A stretch of DNA of 64,000 nt, from the NCBI GenBank assembly GCA_938049385.1, contig CALIBQ010000009.1:1-64000 (forward strand), written 5' to 3'. This document shows positions 38,995 to 47,764 of this stretch, piece after piece. This stretch comes from an uncultured Anaerolineae bacterium. GTDB lineage: Bacteria > Chloroflexota > Anaerolineae > JACIWP01. The translations under genes were made by a program, and so were the position numbers. The first letter of the stretch is position 1. Each line of letters opens with the position of its first letter. The notes under the pieces are model-generated. The model ran no database searches, was not told the origin of the DNA, and worked only from the letters and a program-made list of their open reading frames with translations.

Positions 38995-40444
38995 GCCCTT
39001 CCTCCAGCCCATCATGCACGCCGAAGCGCTCCCGCAGAAGGGCATCCTGCTCCGGCGAGAGGCAGGGGACCGCCGGCTCCGCCAGCAAGTCCATCACCCA
39101 CTGGGCCGCCCGCTGGCGCGCCGAGCTTTTGCCGGCGGAGATCCACGTTTCTCGCGCGCCGCGATCCATCAGCCGCGGGAAGACCATCTCCTCCCGCATA
39201 TGCCGCAGGGTGTGCTCGTCCATGAGGTAATGCCCGCCTGGTCCGACGCGCCGGATAGCCTCGCCGGCCATATGCTCTGCATCCACGGCGATGCCCCGCA
39301 TGACGCGCTTGACCATGAGGATGATGTCATTGTCCAGCGCCATCTGCTCATAGGACACCGCGTTCATGTTCTCGATCATGCCGACGGCGTGATGGATGTA
39401 GGAGGCGCCGGCCATGGCGGTCAGCAGTAGGGTCAGGGTTTTCTCGGCGCCGGCCTGGAAGTCCGGCACCTTGGCATCGCTCATGCCGGCGGAGCAGTAG
39501 ATCGGCACGCCGTAGAACTGCGCCAATTGGGCGGCGCCGGCCTGCATCAGGCCGAATTCCGGTGTGCCGCCCAGATAACCGCCGGTGCCGGGGTTCATCT
39601 GGCCGGGGATATAGCCGGCCAGCACCGGTGTGCCGCGCCGCACGAGCTGGGTGTAGACAATGCCGGCGAGCTGTTCGGCGTTGAGCTGGACCAACGTGCC
39701 GGCCAGGGTCATGGGAGAGGTGGAGCCGGCCATAGGCGCCGAGGACAGGGCCACCGGCATGCCGTGCTCGCACCAGAAGGTCAGGATTTCGGTCACGTCC
39801 GGGTCAAAGGTCAGCGGGGAGACCATCCAGGAGGTCATACAGGAGATGAAGGGACGCTGGCGCAGGGCTTCCTCACCGCCGGCGAGCAGACTGCCCATTT
39901 CCAGCACCTGCCTGGCACCCTGTAGGTTAATGAGTCCGCCCATAATGTGTTTGGTGGTGTGCCGCAGTGCGGCATGAAAGCGGTGTGCGGCGATCTTGTC
40001 TGGCGGGATGTCGGTCGGGGTCACCGGCAGGACGAAGAAGTCTACCTGCTCCAGGCGTTGTGCCAGCCGGGCGAGCTGGGCGACATCCCGCAGGAGCGCC
40101 GGCCTCACGTCATCCTCGCCTGGCGGCAGTACCAGGCTGGGGGAACCGCCGGTGCCGAAGTGCACGCGCCGGCCCTCCAGCAGTATGTCGTTCTGGCCGT
40201 CGCGGCTGGCGAGGAGAACGGAACGGGGCACGCTGGCGAGCGCGTCCTCGACCATGGAAGCGGGGATGCGCACCCGGTTGCCCTGCACTGGTGCGCCGGC
40301 GTCCTGGAAGCGCCGGCGCGCGCTCATCAACGGGACCTCGACACCGACCTCGGCGAGGACGGCCAGCGATTCCTGGTGGATGGCCCGCAGGTCGGCCGGC
40401 GACAATGGTGCGAACTGCCCCCCTTCCACGGCTTGCCGGATCAT
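38984..40444 (-). CDS. MttB-superfamily (non-pyrrolysine) methyltransferase-like protein 2
   Basis: A 486-residue paralogue of the protein at 36261-37700, and the promoter-proximal gene of the same unit. Matching segments are LSPADLRAIHQESLAVLAEVGV, TTKHIMGGLINLQGARQVLEM, GSTSPMTLAGTLVQLNAEQLA, YCSAGMSDAKVPDFQAGAE and GPGGHYLMDEHTLRHMREEM. ATG 40444 follows GGAGG at seven bases; TTG 40459 would include that site. The two copies differ strongly in sequence, suggesting different substrates or a heteromeric complex. Confidence 0.87.
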   Translation of the reverse strand: MIRQAVEGGQFAPLSPADLRAIHQESLAVLAEVGVEVPLMSARRRFQDAGAPVQGNRVRIPASMVEDALASVPRSVLLASRDGQNDILLEGRRVHFGTGGSPSLVLPPGEDDVRPALLRDVAQLARLAQRLEQVDFFVLPVTPTDIPPDKIAAHRFHAALRHTTKHIMGGLINLQGARQVLEMGSLLAGGEEALRQRPFISCMTSWMVSPLTFDPDVTEILTFWCEHGMPVALSSAPMAGSTSPMTLAGTLVQLNAEQLAGIVYTQLVRRGTPVLAGYIPGQMNPGTGGYLGGTPEFGLMQAGAAQLAQFYGVPIYCSAGMSDAKVPDFQAGAEKTLTLLLTAMAGASYIHHAVGMIENMNAVSYEQMALDNDIILMVKRVMRGIAVDAEHMAGEAIRRVGPGGHYLMDEHTLRHMREEMVFPRLMDRGARETWISAGKSSARQRAAQWVMDLLAEPAVPCLSPEQDALLRERFGVHDGLEEGHAG

Positions 40445-40471
40445 CGCGCACCTCCGCAAATGATATAGTGA

Positions 40472-40484
40472 TGCATATTATGCA
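40472..40484. promoter_or_regulatory. Candidate IclR operator
   Basis: TGCATA-T-TATGCA, a 13-base palindrome between the promoter and start of the mttB-like/iclR unit. IclR-family operators are often 13-15 base palindromes near the promoter. Assignment is by position only. Confidence 0.45.
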
Positions 40485-40509
40485 ACAATGTCCTATATTC
40501 TACAACACC

Positions 40510-40538
40510 ATTATCGCGCTGCTCGGTAGATTTGTCAA
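40510..40538 (-). promoter_or_regulatory. Promoter of the mttB-like/iclR operon
   Basis: Minus strand TTGACA (40538-40533), 17 bases, GATAAT (40515-40510), about 65 bases before the first gene. Confidence 0.65.
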
Positions 40539-40548
40539 ATGCCCATGA

Positions 40549-40737
40549 CGGGGATGTTGAAAAAGTCCAAACATGCAATCTGTGGAAGAGCGGCCTGGCG
40601 GCTGAAGCCACGGCAACAACCGCAAAGCTTGCCTGCGCAGGCTTCGCGAAGTCGGCCTGCGCCGACTTCGGAGGCACACAGCCGCGGTTTCAACTGCCAG
40701 GCGATGAGCCAATACCCGCTTTTTCAACACCCCTCAT
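40549..40737. repeat. Modular palindromic repeat, copy 4
   Basis: Begins GTTGAAAAAGTCCAAACATG, then GCGGCCTGGCGGCTGAAGCC, TTGCCTGCGCAGGCTTCGCG, AAGTCGGCCTGCGCCGACTT and GCCGCGGTTTCAACTGCCAG, ending near CTTTTTCAACACCC. The terminal GTTGAAAAAG and CTTTTTCAAC are inverted repeats, so this copy looks complete, about 190 bases long. Confidence 0.82.
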
Positions 40738-40745
40738 GACGGGGC

Positions 40746-40773
40746 TTGACAAGCCGAACATTTGTGCTATAAT
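40746..40773 (+). promoter_or_regulatory. Promoter of the radical SAM gene
   Basis: TTGACA (40746-40751), 16 bases, TATAAT (40768-40773): both boxes perfect, 20 bases before the ATG. The -35 box lies just beyond the end of repeat copy 4. Confidence 0.8.
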
Positions 40774-40792
40774 CAGAGCAGGAGTGGTCAAA

Positions 40793-41935
40793 ATGGAAGT
40801 GCTGGACAAGCTCCTGCGGTTGGGAGAGGATTCCCGCTTCGATGTCTGTGATGCGTCGTGCGGCTGGCCGGCGCGCCAGTCCATGGAACGCGCCAGCCGC
40901 TATATCACCCGCGTGGCGCTCCCCAACGGAAGCTCCACCGCAGTGCTGAAAGTCCTGCTGTCCAATATCTGCCAGAACGACTGCGCCTACTGTGCCCTGC
41001 GCGCCGGCCGTGACGCGCCGCGCACCGCCTTCACCCCGGAGGAGCTGGCGCGCTGTTTCGAGCAGATGTGGCGCGCCGGCATGGTGCAGGGCATCTTCCT
41101 CAGCTCAACCGTAGGCCTGAACCCCGTCCGCGAGATGGACCGCCTGCTGGCCACCGCTGAGATCATCCGCCGGCGTCTGGAATTCCCCGGCTTCATCCAC
41201 CTGAAAATCCTTCCCGGGGCAGAGCCGGCGCAAATCGAACGGGCCGTCGAACTGGCCGACCGCATCTCCATCAACCTGGAAGTACCTAGCGCAGAGCATC
41301 TCTCCCTCCTGACCAGCAAGAAGCGCTTTGACGAACAGCTTCTGGCCGGCTTGAAGCTGGCCAGCCGGCTGGTGCATTCGCCGGACCCCCGCCGTAAGGC
41401 GCGCAGTGTTACCACCCAGGTCATTGTCGGGGCGGCGGGGGAGAGCGATCAGGACATCCTGGGGACGGCCTGGCGGCTTTACCGCCGGCTGGGGCTGGCC
41501 CGCTTCTACTACAGCGCCTTTCGCCCCATCCCCGATACCCCGCTGGAGAGCAAACCAGCCGCGCCGCTCCAGCGCCAAAACCGCCTGTACCAGGCGGATT
41601 TTCTCCTGCGGCACTATGGGTTCCAGTTAGAGGAAATCCCCTTTGATGCCCAGGGGAATCTGCCGGCGGAGCAAGACCCCAAGCAGATCTGGGCGTTGGC
41701 GCATCCCCAGCTCTTCCCGGTGGAGGTGAACCGCGCCAGCCGGGAAGAGCTTCTGCGCGTGCCCGGTATCGGCCCGCGCAGTGCCTCCCGCATCCTGCAG
41801 GCCCGCCGGCAGACCCGCCTGACGGAGCTGTCCCATCTGCGTGCCATGGGCGTGAATGTCCAGCGTGCGGCTCCTTTCGTGCTCCTGAACGGCCGTGCGC
41901 CGGCGCGCCAGCTCAGCCTGTGGCCCGAGGGGTAA
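40793..41935 (+). CDS. Radical SAM protein with helix-hairpin-helix domain (putative DNA modification/repair)
   Basis: A 380-residue protein. The radical SAM cysteines are in NICQNDCAYCALRAGRD near residue 66. A second part of the barrel is visible in LSSTVGLNPVREMDRLL and ISINLEVPSAEHLSLL. The C-terminus carries a helix-hairpin-helix motif, VNRASREELLRVPGIGPRSA, that normally binds DNA. This combination marks the family annotated as putative DNA modification/repair radical SAM protein; its reaction is unknown. The HhH domain and separate strong promoter suggest action on DNA, not on a metabolite. Confidence 0.88.
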   Translation: MEVLDKLLRLGEDSRFDVCDASCGWPARQSMERASRYITRVALPNGSSTAVLKVLLSNICQNDCAYCALRAGRDAPRTAFTPEELARCFEQMWRAGMVQGIFLSSTVGLNPVREMDRLLATAEIIRRRLEFPGFIHLKILPGAEPAQIERAVELADRISINLEVPSAEHLSLLTSKKRFDEQLLAGLKLASRLVHSPDPRRKARSVTTQVIVGAAGESDQDILGTAWRLYRRLGLARFYYSAFRPIPDTPLESKPAAPLQRQNRLYQADFLLRHYGFQLEEIPFDAQGNLPAEQDPKQIWALAHPQLFPVEVNRASREELLRVPGIGPRSASRILQARRQTRLTELSHLRAMGVNVQRAAPFVLLNGRAPARQLSLWPEG

Positions 41936-41964
41936 ATCGGCCCCCACTTCCAGGATATCCGCTG

Positions 41965-42612
41965 ATGCGCTACGTCTTTCTCTCTGACATCCATGGACAT
42001 CTCCGCCGGCTGGAAGCCGCCCTCTCATTTACGGCTTCAATGCGACCGGACCGTATCATTTTCCTGGGAGACATCGGCGGCGATGCATGCTTCCGCCGGC
42101 TGTTCGAGGCCGGCGCCATCGGGGTCTTCGGCAACTGGGAGGTGTCTGGCTGGAGCCAGCTGGCTGAACCGGTCCAGCAGGCAGTCCGGCAACTGCCGGC
42201 CTTCCTGGAAGAGGACGATTTCATCGCCGCCCATTCCCTGCCTTTTCCATTAATGGGAATAGGTGGGCCGGCAGAGGTGCAGGCCCACATGCGGCAGGAG
42301 CAGATCCACTGGCGCGCGCTGTTCCCCTATCTCACAGATGAGCACGTTCGCTGGCAGGCCTGGGCGGAACTGCTGGCGCGCGGCCGGCGCTTCCTCTTCT
42401 ATGGACACACCCATCAGCAGTTGAGCTGGTCGCTGGATGCCAGGGGCAGGGAGCGCATGCTCCGGGGCAACATCCTGCACGCTTCTCCTGATATGCATTA
42501 TCTTATCGGCGTGGGGAGCATCTGCCGGCCGGACGACGGCCCGGGCATCACGCTTGTCTCGTATGACGCGCCTGCCGGCATGGTGCAGTGGCACCGTCTC
42601 CCCGAACCGTGA
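41965..42612 (+). CDS. Metallophosphoesterase family protein
   Basis: A 215-residue calcineurin-like phosphoesterase. Metal-ligand motifs are present in order: FLSDIHGHLRRLEAAL (D-x-H), IIFLGDIGGDACF (GD), VFGNWE (GN-x-E in place of GNHD), AAHSLP (the usual GH-type His) and FYGHTHQQLSW (GHTH). The substitution of His by Trp in the GN(H/C)(D/E) position weakens the typical active site. It follows the radical SAM gene by 30 bases, probably in the same transcript. Confidence 0.85.
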   Translation: MRYVFLSDIHGHLRRLEAALSFTASMRPDRIIFLGDIGGDACFRRLFEAGAIGVFGNWEVSGWSQLAEPVQQAVRQLPAFLEEDDFIAAHSLPFPLMGIGGPAEVQAHMRQEQIHWRALFPYLTDEHVRWQAWAELLARGRRFLFYGHTHQQLSWSLDARGRERMLRGNILHASPDMHYLIGVGSICRPDDGPGITLVSYDAPAGMVQWHRLPEP

Positions 42613-42621
42613 ACCTCTGAA

Positions 42622-42650
42622 TTGTCAACAAGCCGGCGCGCAGTTATAAT
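42622..42650 (+). promoter_or_regulatory. Promoter of the DUF2085 gene
   Basis: TTGTCA (42622-42627), 17 bases, TATAAT (42645-42650), 35 bases before the ATG. Confidence 0.65.
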
Positions 42651-42685
42651 AGCCGGCGACTGCGACAAACGCCTAGGACCCGTCC

Positions 42686-43480
42686 ATGTCAACCCATCCC
42701 AGCAATAGAAGGAATCTGCTCCTCGCCGCGGCAGCGCTGACCATATTGTTCGTCCTAGCATGGCTCCAGCCGGCCGTCCTCCTGGACGCCGGCGATTATA
42801 TCGGCTATGCCGTCTGTCACCAACTGCCAGAGCGGTCCTTTTTCCTGGCCGGCCGGCGACTGCCGCTCTGCGCCCGCTGTAGCGGCACGTTCCTGGGGGT
42901 GTTCACCGCGTATGCGGCGGTGATGCTTCGCCGGCGAACGCGCTGTATCTCCCTTCCCCCCATACCCATCACCGCACTGCTTCTGCTGGGCGTCGGTCTC
43001 TGGGCGGCTGACGGATTAAACTCCTATTTGGAACTGTTCGGTCTGCCGCATCTATATCCCCCGCATAATGCCCTGCGGCTGGCCGCCGGCACGCTGAACG
43101 GCCTGGCGCTGGGCACGTTGGTATGGCCGGTGACGGCGATGACGGTATGGAAAGAGCCGCGGTCCGCGCCGGTTCTAACGGGTTGGGGGGAATATGGAGC
43201 ACTGCTCGCCGCCGGCGGGATCGAGAGCGCATTGATCCTGCTGGGCTGGCCGCCGACGCTGTACCTGCTGGCACTGCTGAGCCTGGCCGGCGTGCTCGCC
43301 ATCCTACTGACCGTGAACACTCTCATCGTGGTAGTGCTTCTGCGGCGTGAGGGGAGGGCCCATACCCTGCGGGATTTGGCACTGCCGGCCGGCACTGCCG
43401 CAGTGGTGAGCGCTGGCATGATCGCCGGCATGGACGTCCTCCGCAGGTGGCTCACTCTCACATACCATTTGCCCTTTTAG
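42686..43480 (+). CDS. DUF2085 integral membrane protein
   Basis: A 264-residue protein with six or seven hydrophobic segments. The DUF2085 signature is plain: YAVCHQLPERSFFLAGRRLP followed by LCARCSGTFLGVFTAY, where CHQ and CARCSG may bind a metal. The family has no assigned function. The gene has its own promoter and ends before repeat copy 5. Confidence 0.85.
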   Translation: MSTHPSNRRNLLLAAAALTILFVLAWLQPAVLLDAGDYIGYAVCHQLPERSFFLAGRRLPLCARCSGTFLGVFTAYAAVMLRRRTRCISLPPIPITALLLLGVGLWAADGLNSYLELFGLPHLYPPHNALRLAAGTLNGLALGTLVWPVTAMTVWKEPRSAPVLTGWGEYGALLAAGGIESALILLGWPPTLYLLALLSLAGVLAILLTVNTLIVVVLLRREGRAHTLRDLALPAGTAAVVSAGMIAGMDVLRRWLTLTYHLPF

Positions 43481-43539
43481 CCGAACACGGCCAGAATGAC
43501 CAAAAAGCTCCGGAGCCCCTTACTGCGTCCCCTTACCGA

Positions 43540-43680
43540 GGGATGCTGAAAACGCTCACAAACGCCGCGGTAGAGGACCTTCCTGACGACTGGAAGCGTG
43601 CCTACAAAGCAAAGCCCCCTGTGGGGCTTGGCACCGTGAGCCTGGTGCTTCAACTGCTAAGCAGGCTTTTCACCCTGTTC
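43540..43680. repeat. Modular palindromic repeat, copy 5 (degenerate)
   Basis: Contains GGATGCTGAAAACGCTCACA, then GCAAAGCCCCCTGTGGGGCT and TGGCACCGTGAGCCTGGTGC followed by TTCAAC. The GCAAAGCCCC...GTGAGCCTGG module matches copy 1 and, in reverse, copy 6. It fills the gap between the DUF2085 gene and the promoter of the surface-protein gene. Confidence 0.75.
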
Positions 43681-43737
43681 CACCGCATGCTTGACAATTT
43701 ATTCAGACAAATGGGTGCAGAAGTGAACAATTTGTTA

Positions 43738-43766
43738 TTGACACCGCATGGGCCAGATGGTACAAT
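43738..43766 (+). promoter_or_regulatory. Promoter of the exosortase-target gene
   Basis: TTGACA (43738-43743), 17 bases, TACAAT (43761-43766). Transcription from about 43773 leaves an 85-base leader to ATG 43858, but only about 12 bases to ATG 43785. Confidence 0.75.
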
Positions 43767-43857
43767 AAAAATTGTGAATATACGATGCCGAATGATGCTC
43801 CACCGGTCCCGCTGGGAGTGTATGTAAGCGTGCCCTGTTTGGCAAAGGTGGTGGGGA

Positions 43858-46193
43858 ATGAAAACCCGAGCGATCGTGATCGTGCTTGTTGTTGGGCTGG
43901 CAATGGCCCTGTTGGGCATTGCCGCCTACGGGATGACCTATCCGGATGCGCCGGCCCTGCCGGCCGGTCTCTCTCAGAAGACCCTGACCCCCTCATCCCG
44001 GTGGAAGAGAATGACTGGCATATTCTGAACCCCGCCGGCGGTGAACCGGACCAGGTCTCCTACAGCGTGTGCGGATGGGTGCTGACCCCCACCGAACCCT
44101 ATCAAGGCATCCAGGGAGCTACCGCCATCTTCTACGTCTGGGACGGCACGAGCTGGGTAGCGGTGGATTACGCCGTGTCCGCCGGCATCACCGGCTACTT
44201 TGTCCTGCGCTACAGCGGCCCGCCGGCGCTGGGCTTCGCCATCCGTGAGATCAATCCCCCCGGCTATACCTCCGTCAAGGCCGAGGGGCCGGCCGGCTGG
44301 GTGGTCGTGAACCCCGACCGCTTGGAGTATTTCGGCGATTACCCGGTGGGGTGTGTCTTCTTCTACGACCAGCCACCGACCACCGCCACGCCCACAGCCC
44401 AACCTACCCCGCGGCCGACTTCCACGCCAACCCCGACCGCTACCTTTGACGTAACGACCCTGATATTCCAAGGCAATGTCTATCGCGGGCCGGTGGGGCA
44501 CACCGCCTCCGGTATTTACGGTGTTACGGTGCAACTATGGGGTTCTACCTCACCGACATCCTTGGGAACACTGCTGGCCCGCACCAGCACCGGCACTGGC
44601 GGGGCGTACACGCTGGTGAGCAACCTGGGCTATCCCTATTACCATATCATCGAGGTTGACCCACTGGGCTATATATCGGTAGGCGCGGCTTCCGCCAGCG
44701 GCGGTGTGGTGGTCAACGCCAACTGGATCCGCCATCAGCCGACCGCTGGCGGCACGTATCCCGGCAACAACTTCTGGGACAACTATGTGGCGCCGACCCC
44801 CAGTCCCACCCCATCGGTCATGCCCCTTTTCTTCGCCGGCTACGTGGAGCTCGACCTGCCGAACCCGGTGGGCATCCCCGGTGCCGCGGTTACCCTCTAC
44901 GCCTTGAAGGACGGCGTCTGGCAGCCGGCGGACAGCACCCTGACGGATGAGTCGGGACACTTCGAACTGGCCTACCTGGGTGATCCGGCGGCTGGCTACG
45001 CCATCGTGGAGACCAACCTCCCCGGATACGTCTCAGTACGTGCCGAGGTGCCGGACCCCGCATGGGAAATCATCAGCCCGGACGAAGTGCGCACATACAG
45101 CCAGGAAAAAACCACTGGCTGTGTGTATTTCTTTGATATTTACGAAGGCCCCACGCCCACACCCACCAATACGGTAGTCTTCCCGCCGACCTCCACGCCT
45201 ACCCCGACCCCTACCCCGGTTTGCTGGGTGACGCACCTTGAGGCGGAACAGGGGAGCCTGGTCGCCCCGATGACCATCGGCGACCATCCCGAGGCGTCGG
45301 AATGCGATTATGTGTTCACCCCCAAGGGCTATGGGGCCAACGGCACGGTCTCTTTTAGGGTAGAGGTGCCGCAGACTGCCCAGTATGTTATTTGGGCGCG
45401 CGCATGGGGACCGGACTCTGCCAGCAACTCTTTCTATGTCTCGGTGGACGGCGCGCCGGAGGTACAGTGGGAGCTGCCACAGGCCGGCTGGACATGGGTC
45501 AAGGTCTCCAACGCGCTGACCAGTCAGCCGCTGGTGCTGACCTGGGGCGCCGGCACCCACACCATTGTCTTCCGCACCCGCGAGGACGGCTCCCGCCTGG
45601 ACGCGATCGAGGTGGCGGAAAATGACCCCGCTTGCCAGTGGCTGAACGTCATCCCCTGCCTGCCGCAAGCTACGCCAACACCAGAGGCCACCGCGACACC
45701 GACGGAGACACCGCCGGCCACCGCAACCCCGACGCCGACCGACACTGCCACCCCACCGCCTACGGCAACCGAGACACCCGTTCCCACGGAAACCGCTACC
45801 GCGACGCCGACGGAGACGTCCACCGCTACTTTCACGCCGGAGCCAACCCTTACCAGCACACCGACCGTCACTGGCACGCCGCCGGCGACCTTCACGCCGA
45901 CCGCCACGCCCACGGAGACGCCGGTGCCCACTGCGACGCCGACGGCTACAGTCCCGACGCCGACCCGCACGCATACACCGACCTTCACGCCGGCGCCTAC
46001 GGATACCCCGACGCGGCCAGCTACCGCTACCCGCACGGCAACACCCACCCGGGCTCCGACCCGCACCCCGACGCCGACGGCCACGCCCGTTCCGCCCGAG
46101 GAGATCCCGGAGGCCGGCACCTGGATGCTGATGGCCGGCGGGCTGGCAGGGTTGGCCAGCTACCTGCGGCTGGCTCGCCGCCGGCGCAGATGA
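43858..46193 (+). CDS. Large surface protein with PEP-CTERM-like sorting signal (frameshifted)
   Basis: Predicted substrate of the adjacent exosortase. ATG 43858 (site AAGGTGG) starts [20 protein letters not shown], a clear signal peptide, but that frame stops at 44026. The rest of the protein is in the -1 frame, open from at least 43785 to 46193. A missing base or slip, for example in the C-run 43988-43992, would join them. The body has three SdrD/Cna-B-like repeats (about 44060-44375, 44455-44790, 44825-45155), a CBM6/35-like module (about 45230-45630, ending RLDAIEVAE), a Thr/Pro stalk (45665-46095), and the C-terminus [20 protein letters not shown] followed by a basic cluster RRRRR. Reading from ATG 43785 instead would give no signal peptide. 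Confidence 0.82.
45665..46095 (+). repeat. Low-complexity Thr/Pro-coding stalk repeat
   Basis: About 430 bases of imperfect 6-base repeats (ACGCCGACG, ACACCGACC and similar) coding for TPTPT/TATPTE units in the surface protein. This looks like a cell-wall-spanning or O-glycosylated stalk between the ligand-binding modules and the C-terminal sorting signal. Confidence 0.8.
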
Positions 46194-46210
46194 TGGGACA
46201 AGGCTGTATG

Positions 46211-46247
46211 CTCCCGTCAGAGGCAACTCTGACGGGAGTTTTTATTT
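46211..46247 (+). terminator. Intrinsic terminator of the surface-protein gene
   Basis: CTCCCGTCAGAG, loop GCAA, CTCTGACGGGAG, then TTTTTATTT. It lies 17 bases after the stop and overlaps the 3' end of the convergent EpsI gene. Confidence 0.92.
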
Positions 46248-46922
46248 CGTCGGGCGAGAAGCGCGAGTGAAAATGGAGGAGACGAAGTCCTGCGCGATAT
46301 CCAGGGCTTCCTGGGGGGAGGTATCCTCGGCGGCGGCCGGCACGGTAACTTTGAAAAGCACCAGCCCGGCGGCCGGGTCGCGCCCTTCGTCCGGCCAGAG
46401 ATAGAAATACCAGACGAAATGGCGCTGGGAACCTTTGCCGGCGTCCAGGTAGAGGGCGTAAATGTCCCCGTCGCGGAGAGGAATGGGAGCGGCGCTCAAG
46501 GCTGTCTGCCAGCCGTCGGTGCTGTAGCAAATTTGCGGGGGATGGAAGCTCTTCGACTTGCGGCTCCCGATGAGGCTGAGCCAGAGGGTTCGGCCGGCGG
46601 AATCTTTATACCGGCGAAAGATATACTGTTCTGGCTCCAGCAGGATGAAGACCTCCAGGTTGGTCTGGGGGATATCCTGCCCTTTCCATGCGCCGATCTC
46701 CAGCGGCAGGTCGGCCAGGTTGGGTCCCAGGCGAAAATCATAGGGCGTTTCCACGATGCGCCACTGATCGGTCTGGCGCCAGTTATCAATGTCGGCCACG
46801 AAAGTGCGGGCAGAAGATGGGCGCAGGTTCGCCGGCCGGCGCGCCATAAGCACTGCGCTGGCCAGGATAGCGATGCCTAACAGGCCGGCAATGCTCAGAT
46901 ATCGGAGCGTATCCCGCGACAT
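46242..46922 (-). CDS. EpsI-family (exosortase-associated, DUF3485) protein
   Basis: A 226-residue protein with one N-terminal membrane anchor (IAGLLGIAILASAVLMARR). The EpsI/DUF3485 core follows: PLEIGAWKGQDIPQ, then SKSFHPPQICYSTDGWQTAL, the latter being the family signature (HPPxxCYxxxGW). In many species this domain is fused to, or encoded next to, exosortases. The gene overlaps the exosortase gene by 28 bases, so the two are translated together. Confidence 0.88.
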   Translation of the reverse strand: MSRDTLRYLSIAGLLGIAILASAVLMARRPANLRPSSARTFVADIDNWRQTDQWRIVETPYDFRLGPNLADLPLEIGAWKGQDIPQTNLEVFILLEPEQYIFRRYKDSAGRTLWLSLIGSRKSKSFHPPQICYSTDGWQTALSAAPIPLRDGDIYALYLDAGKGSQRHFVWYFYLWPDEGRDPAAGLVLFKVTVPAAAEDTSPQEALDIAQDFVSSIFTRASRPTK

Positions 46923-47728
46923 TGCGCCGCCCAGCTCACCCCCATTAAAAGAAGTACCGCCACCACGAAGAGCACGGGGCTGGAATAATCATGGAAATAG
47001 CGCAAGCCGGCCTCCGCCCCCCAGAGATGTGCCACCAACAGCAGAAGGGCGACGCGCACGATGTTGGCCGCCAGCGCCACCGGCACGGCCATAGCGAGCA
47101 GTACCCAGCGCGCCCATGCCGGCCCATCCACCAGGTAAACGAACAACGCAGTCAGCGTCAGCAGTGCTACGATGGAGCGCAGTCCACTGCAGGGTGCGCC
47201 CACCTGCAGGGAGCAGGACGGCAGGGTAATTTGTGCACCCTGCACCTGGGCGGGGATGCCCCACAGCCGCGCCAGGGCGGTGGATGCGGAAGCGGTGACG
47301 CTCTGCAGGGGCACACTAGCCTGTTCCACGAAGGGCAGGGGCGCGGCGAACCAGGTGAAGGCCAGGGGGAAAGCCAGCATACGCAGGGCCGGCACGCCTA
47401 GGAAAAAGGTTACCAGGCCGGCCACCAGGATAGGCAGGGAAAGGGCGGAGATATAGGGCGCGCGCCAGGCACTCCCGATGAGATGCGCCGCCAGACCGAT
47501 CCCCATCCCCAACAGTCCACGGTTGTCCGGCGACCGATACCAGAAGGCGCGCCGCCGGCGCCAGATCAGCACGCCGGCGATGATCAGCACCAGCGGCCCA
47601 TGGGTGTAATAGTCGTTGCTCCACCACTCGTGCGCCAACCAGCGCAGGGTCGGGAAATATAGAATGCCCACCAGCAGTGCCAGCGCCATCGCGGCAAACA
47701 GCCGGCGCTTGCGGATCAGTGTCCTCAT
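46895..47728 (-). CDS. Exosortase (PEP-CTERM-type transpeptidase)
   Basis: A 277-residue polytopic membrane protein with eight or so spans. The exosortase/archaeosortase catalytic residues are all present: Cys180 in GAPCSGLRSIVALL, Arg225 in ANIVRVALL and His246 in YFHDYSSPV. These cut sorting signals of the PEP-CTERM type and transfer the protein to a surface anchor. The only candidate substrate in the window is the convergent gene at 43858-46193, whose C-terminus is a PE-A-G-T-W variant of that signal. Confidence 0.92.
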   Translation of the reverse strand: MRTLIRKRRLFAAMALALLVGILYFPTLRWLAHEWWSNDYYTHGPLVLIIAGVLIWRRRRAFWYRSPDNRGLLGMGIGLAAHLIGSAWRAPYISALSLPILVAGLVTFFLGVPALRMLAFPLAFTWFAAPLPFVEQASVPLQSVTASASTALARLWGIPAQVQGAQITLPSCSLQVGAPCSGLRSIVALLTLTALFVYLVDGPAWARWVLLAMAVPVALAANIVRVALLLLVAHLWGAEAGLRYFHDYSSPVLFVVAVLLLMGVSWAAQCRGIRSDI

Positions 47729-47764
47729 TCCCCACTCAAACTCACAGGGCCGTAGGGGCCGGCG

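Noticed and set aside
43691-43720. TTGACA at 43691 as a promoter for the surface-protein gene
   Set aside because: No acceptable -10 box lies 16-18 bases downstream; TTGACA at 43738 with TACAAT is a better match.
46027-46530. Minus-strand Arg/Pro-rich frame overlapping the stalk region and EpsI gene
   Set aside because: Shadow of the Thr/Pro codon repeat and of the EpsI gene in another frame; crosses a strong terminator.
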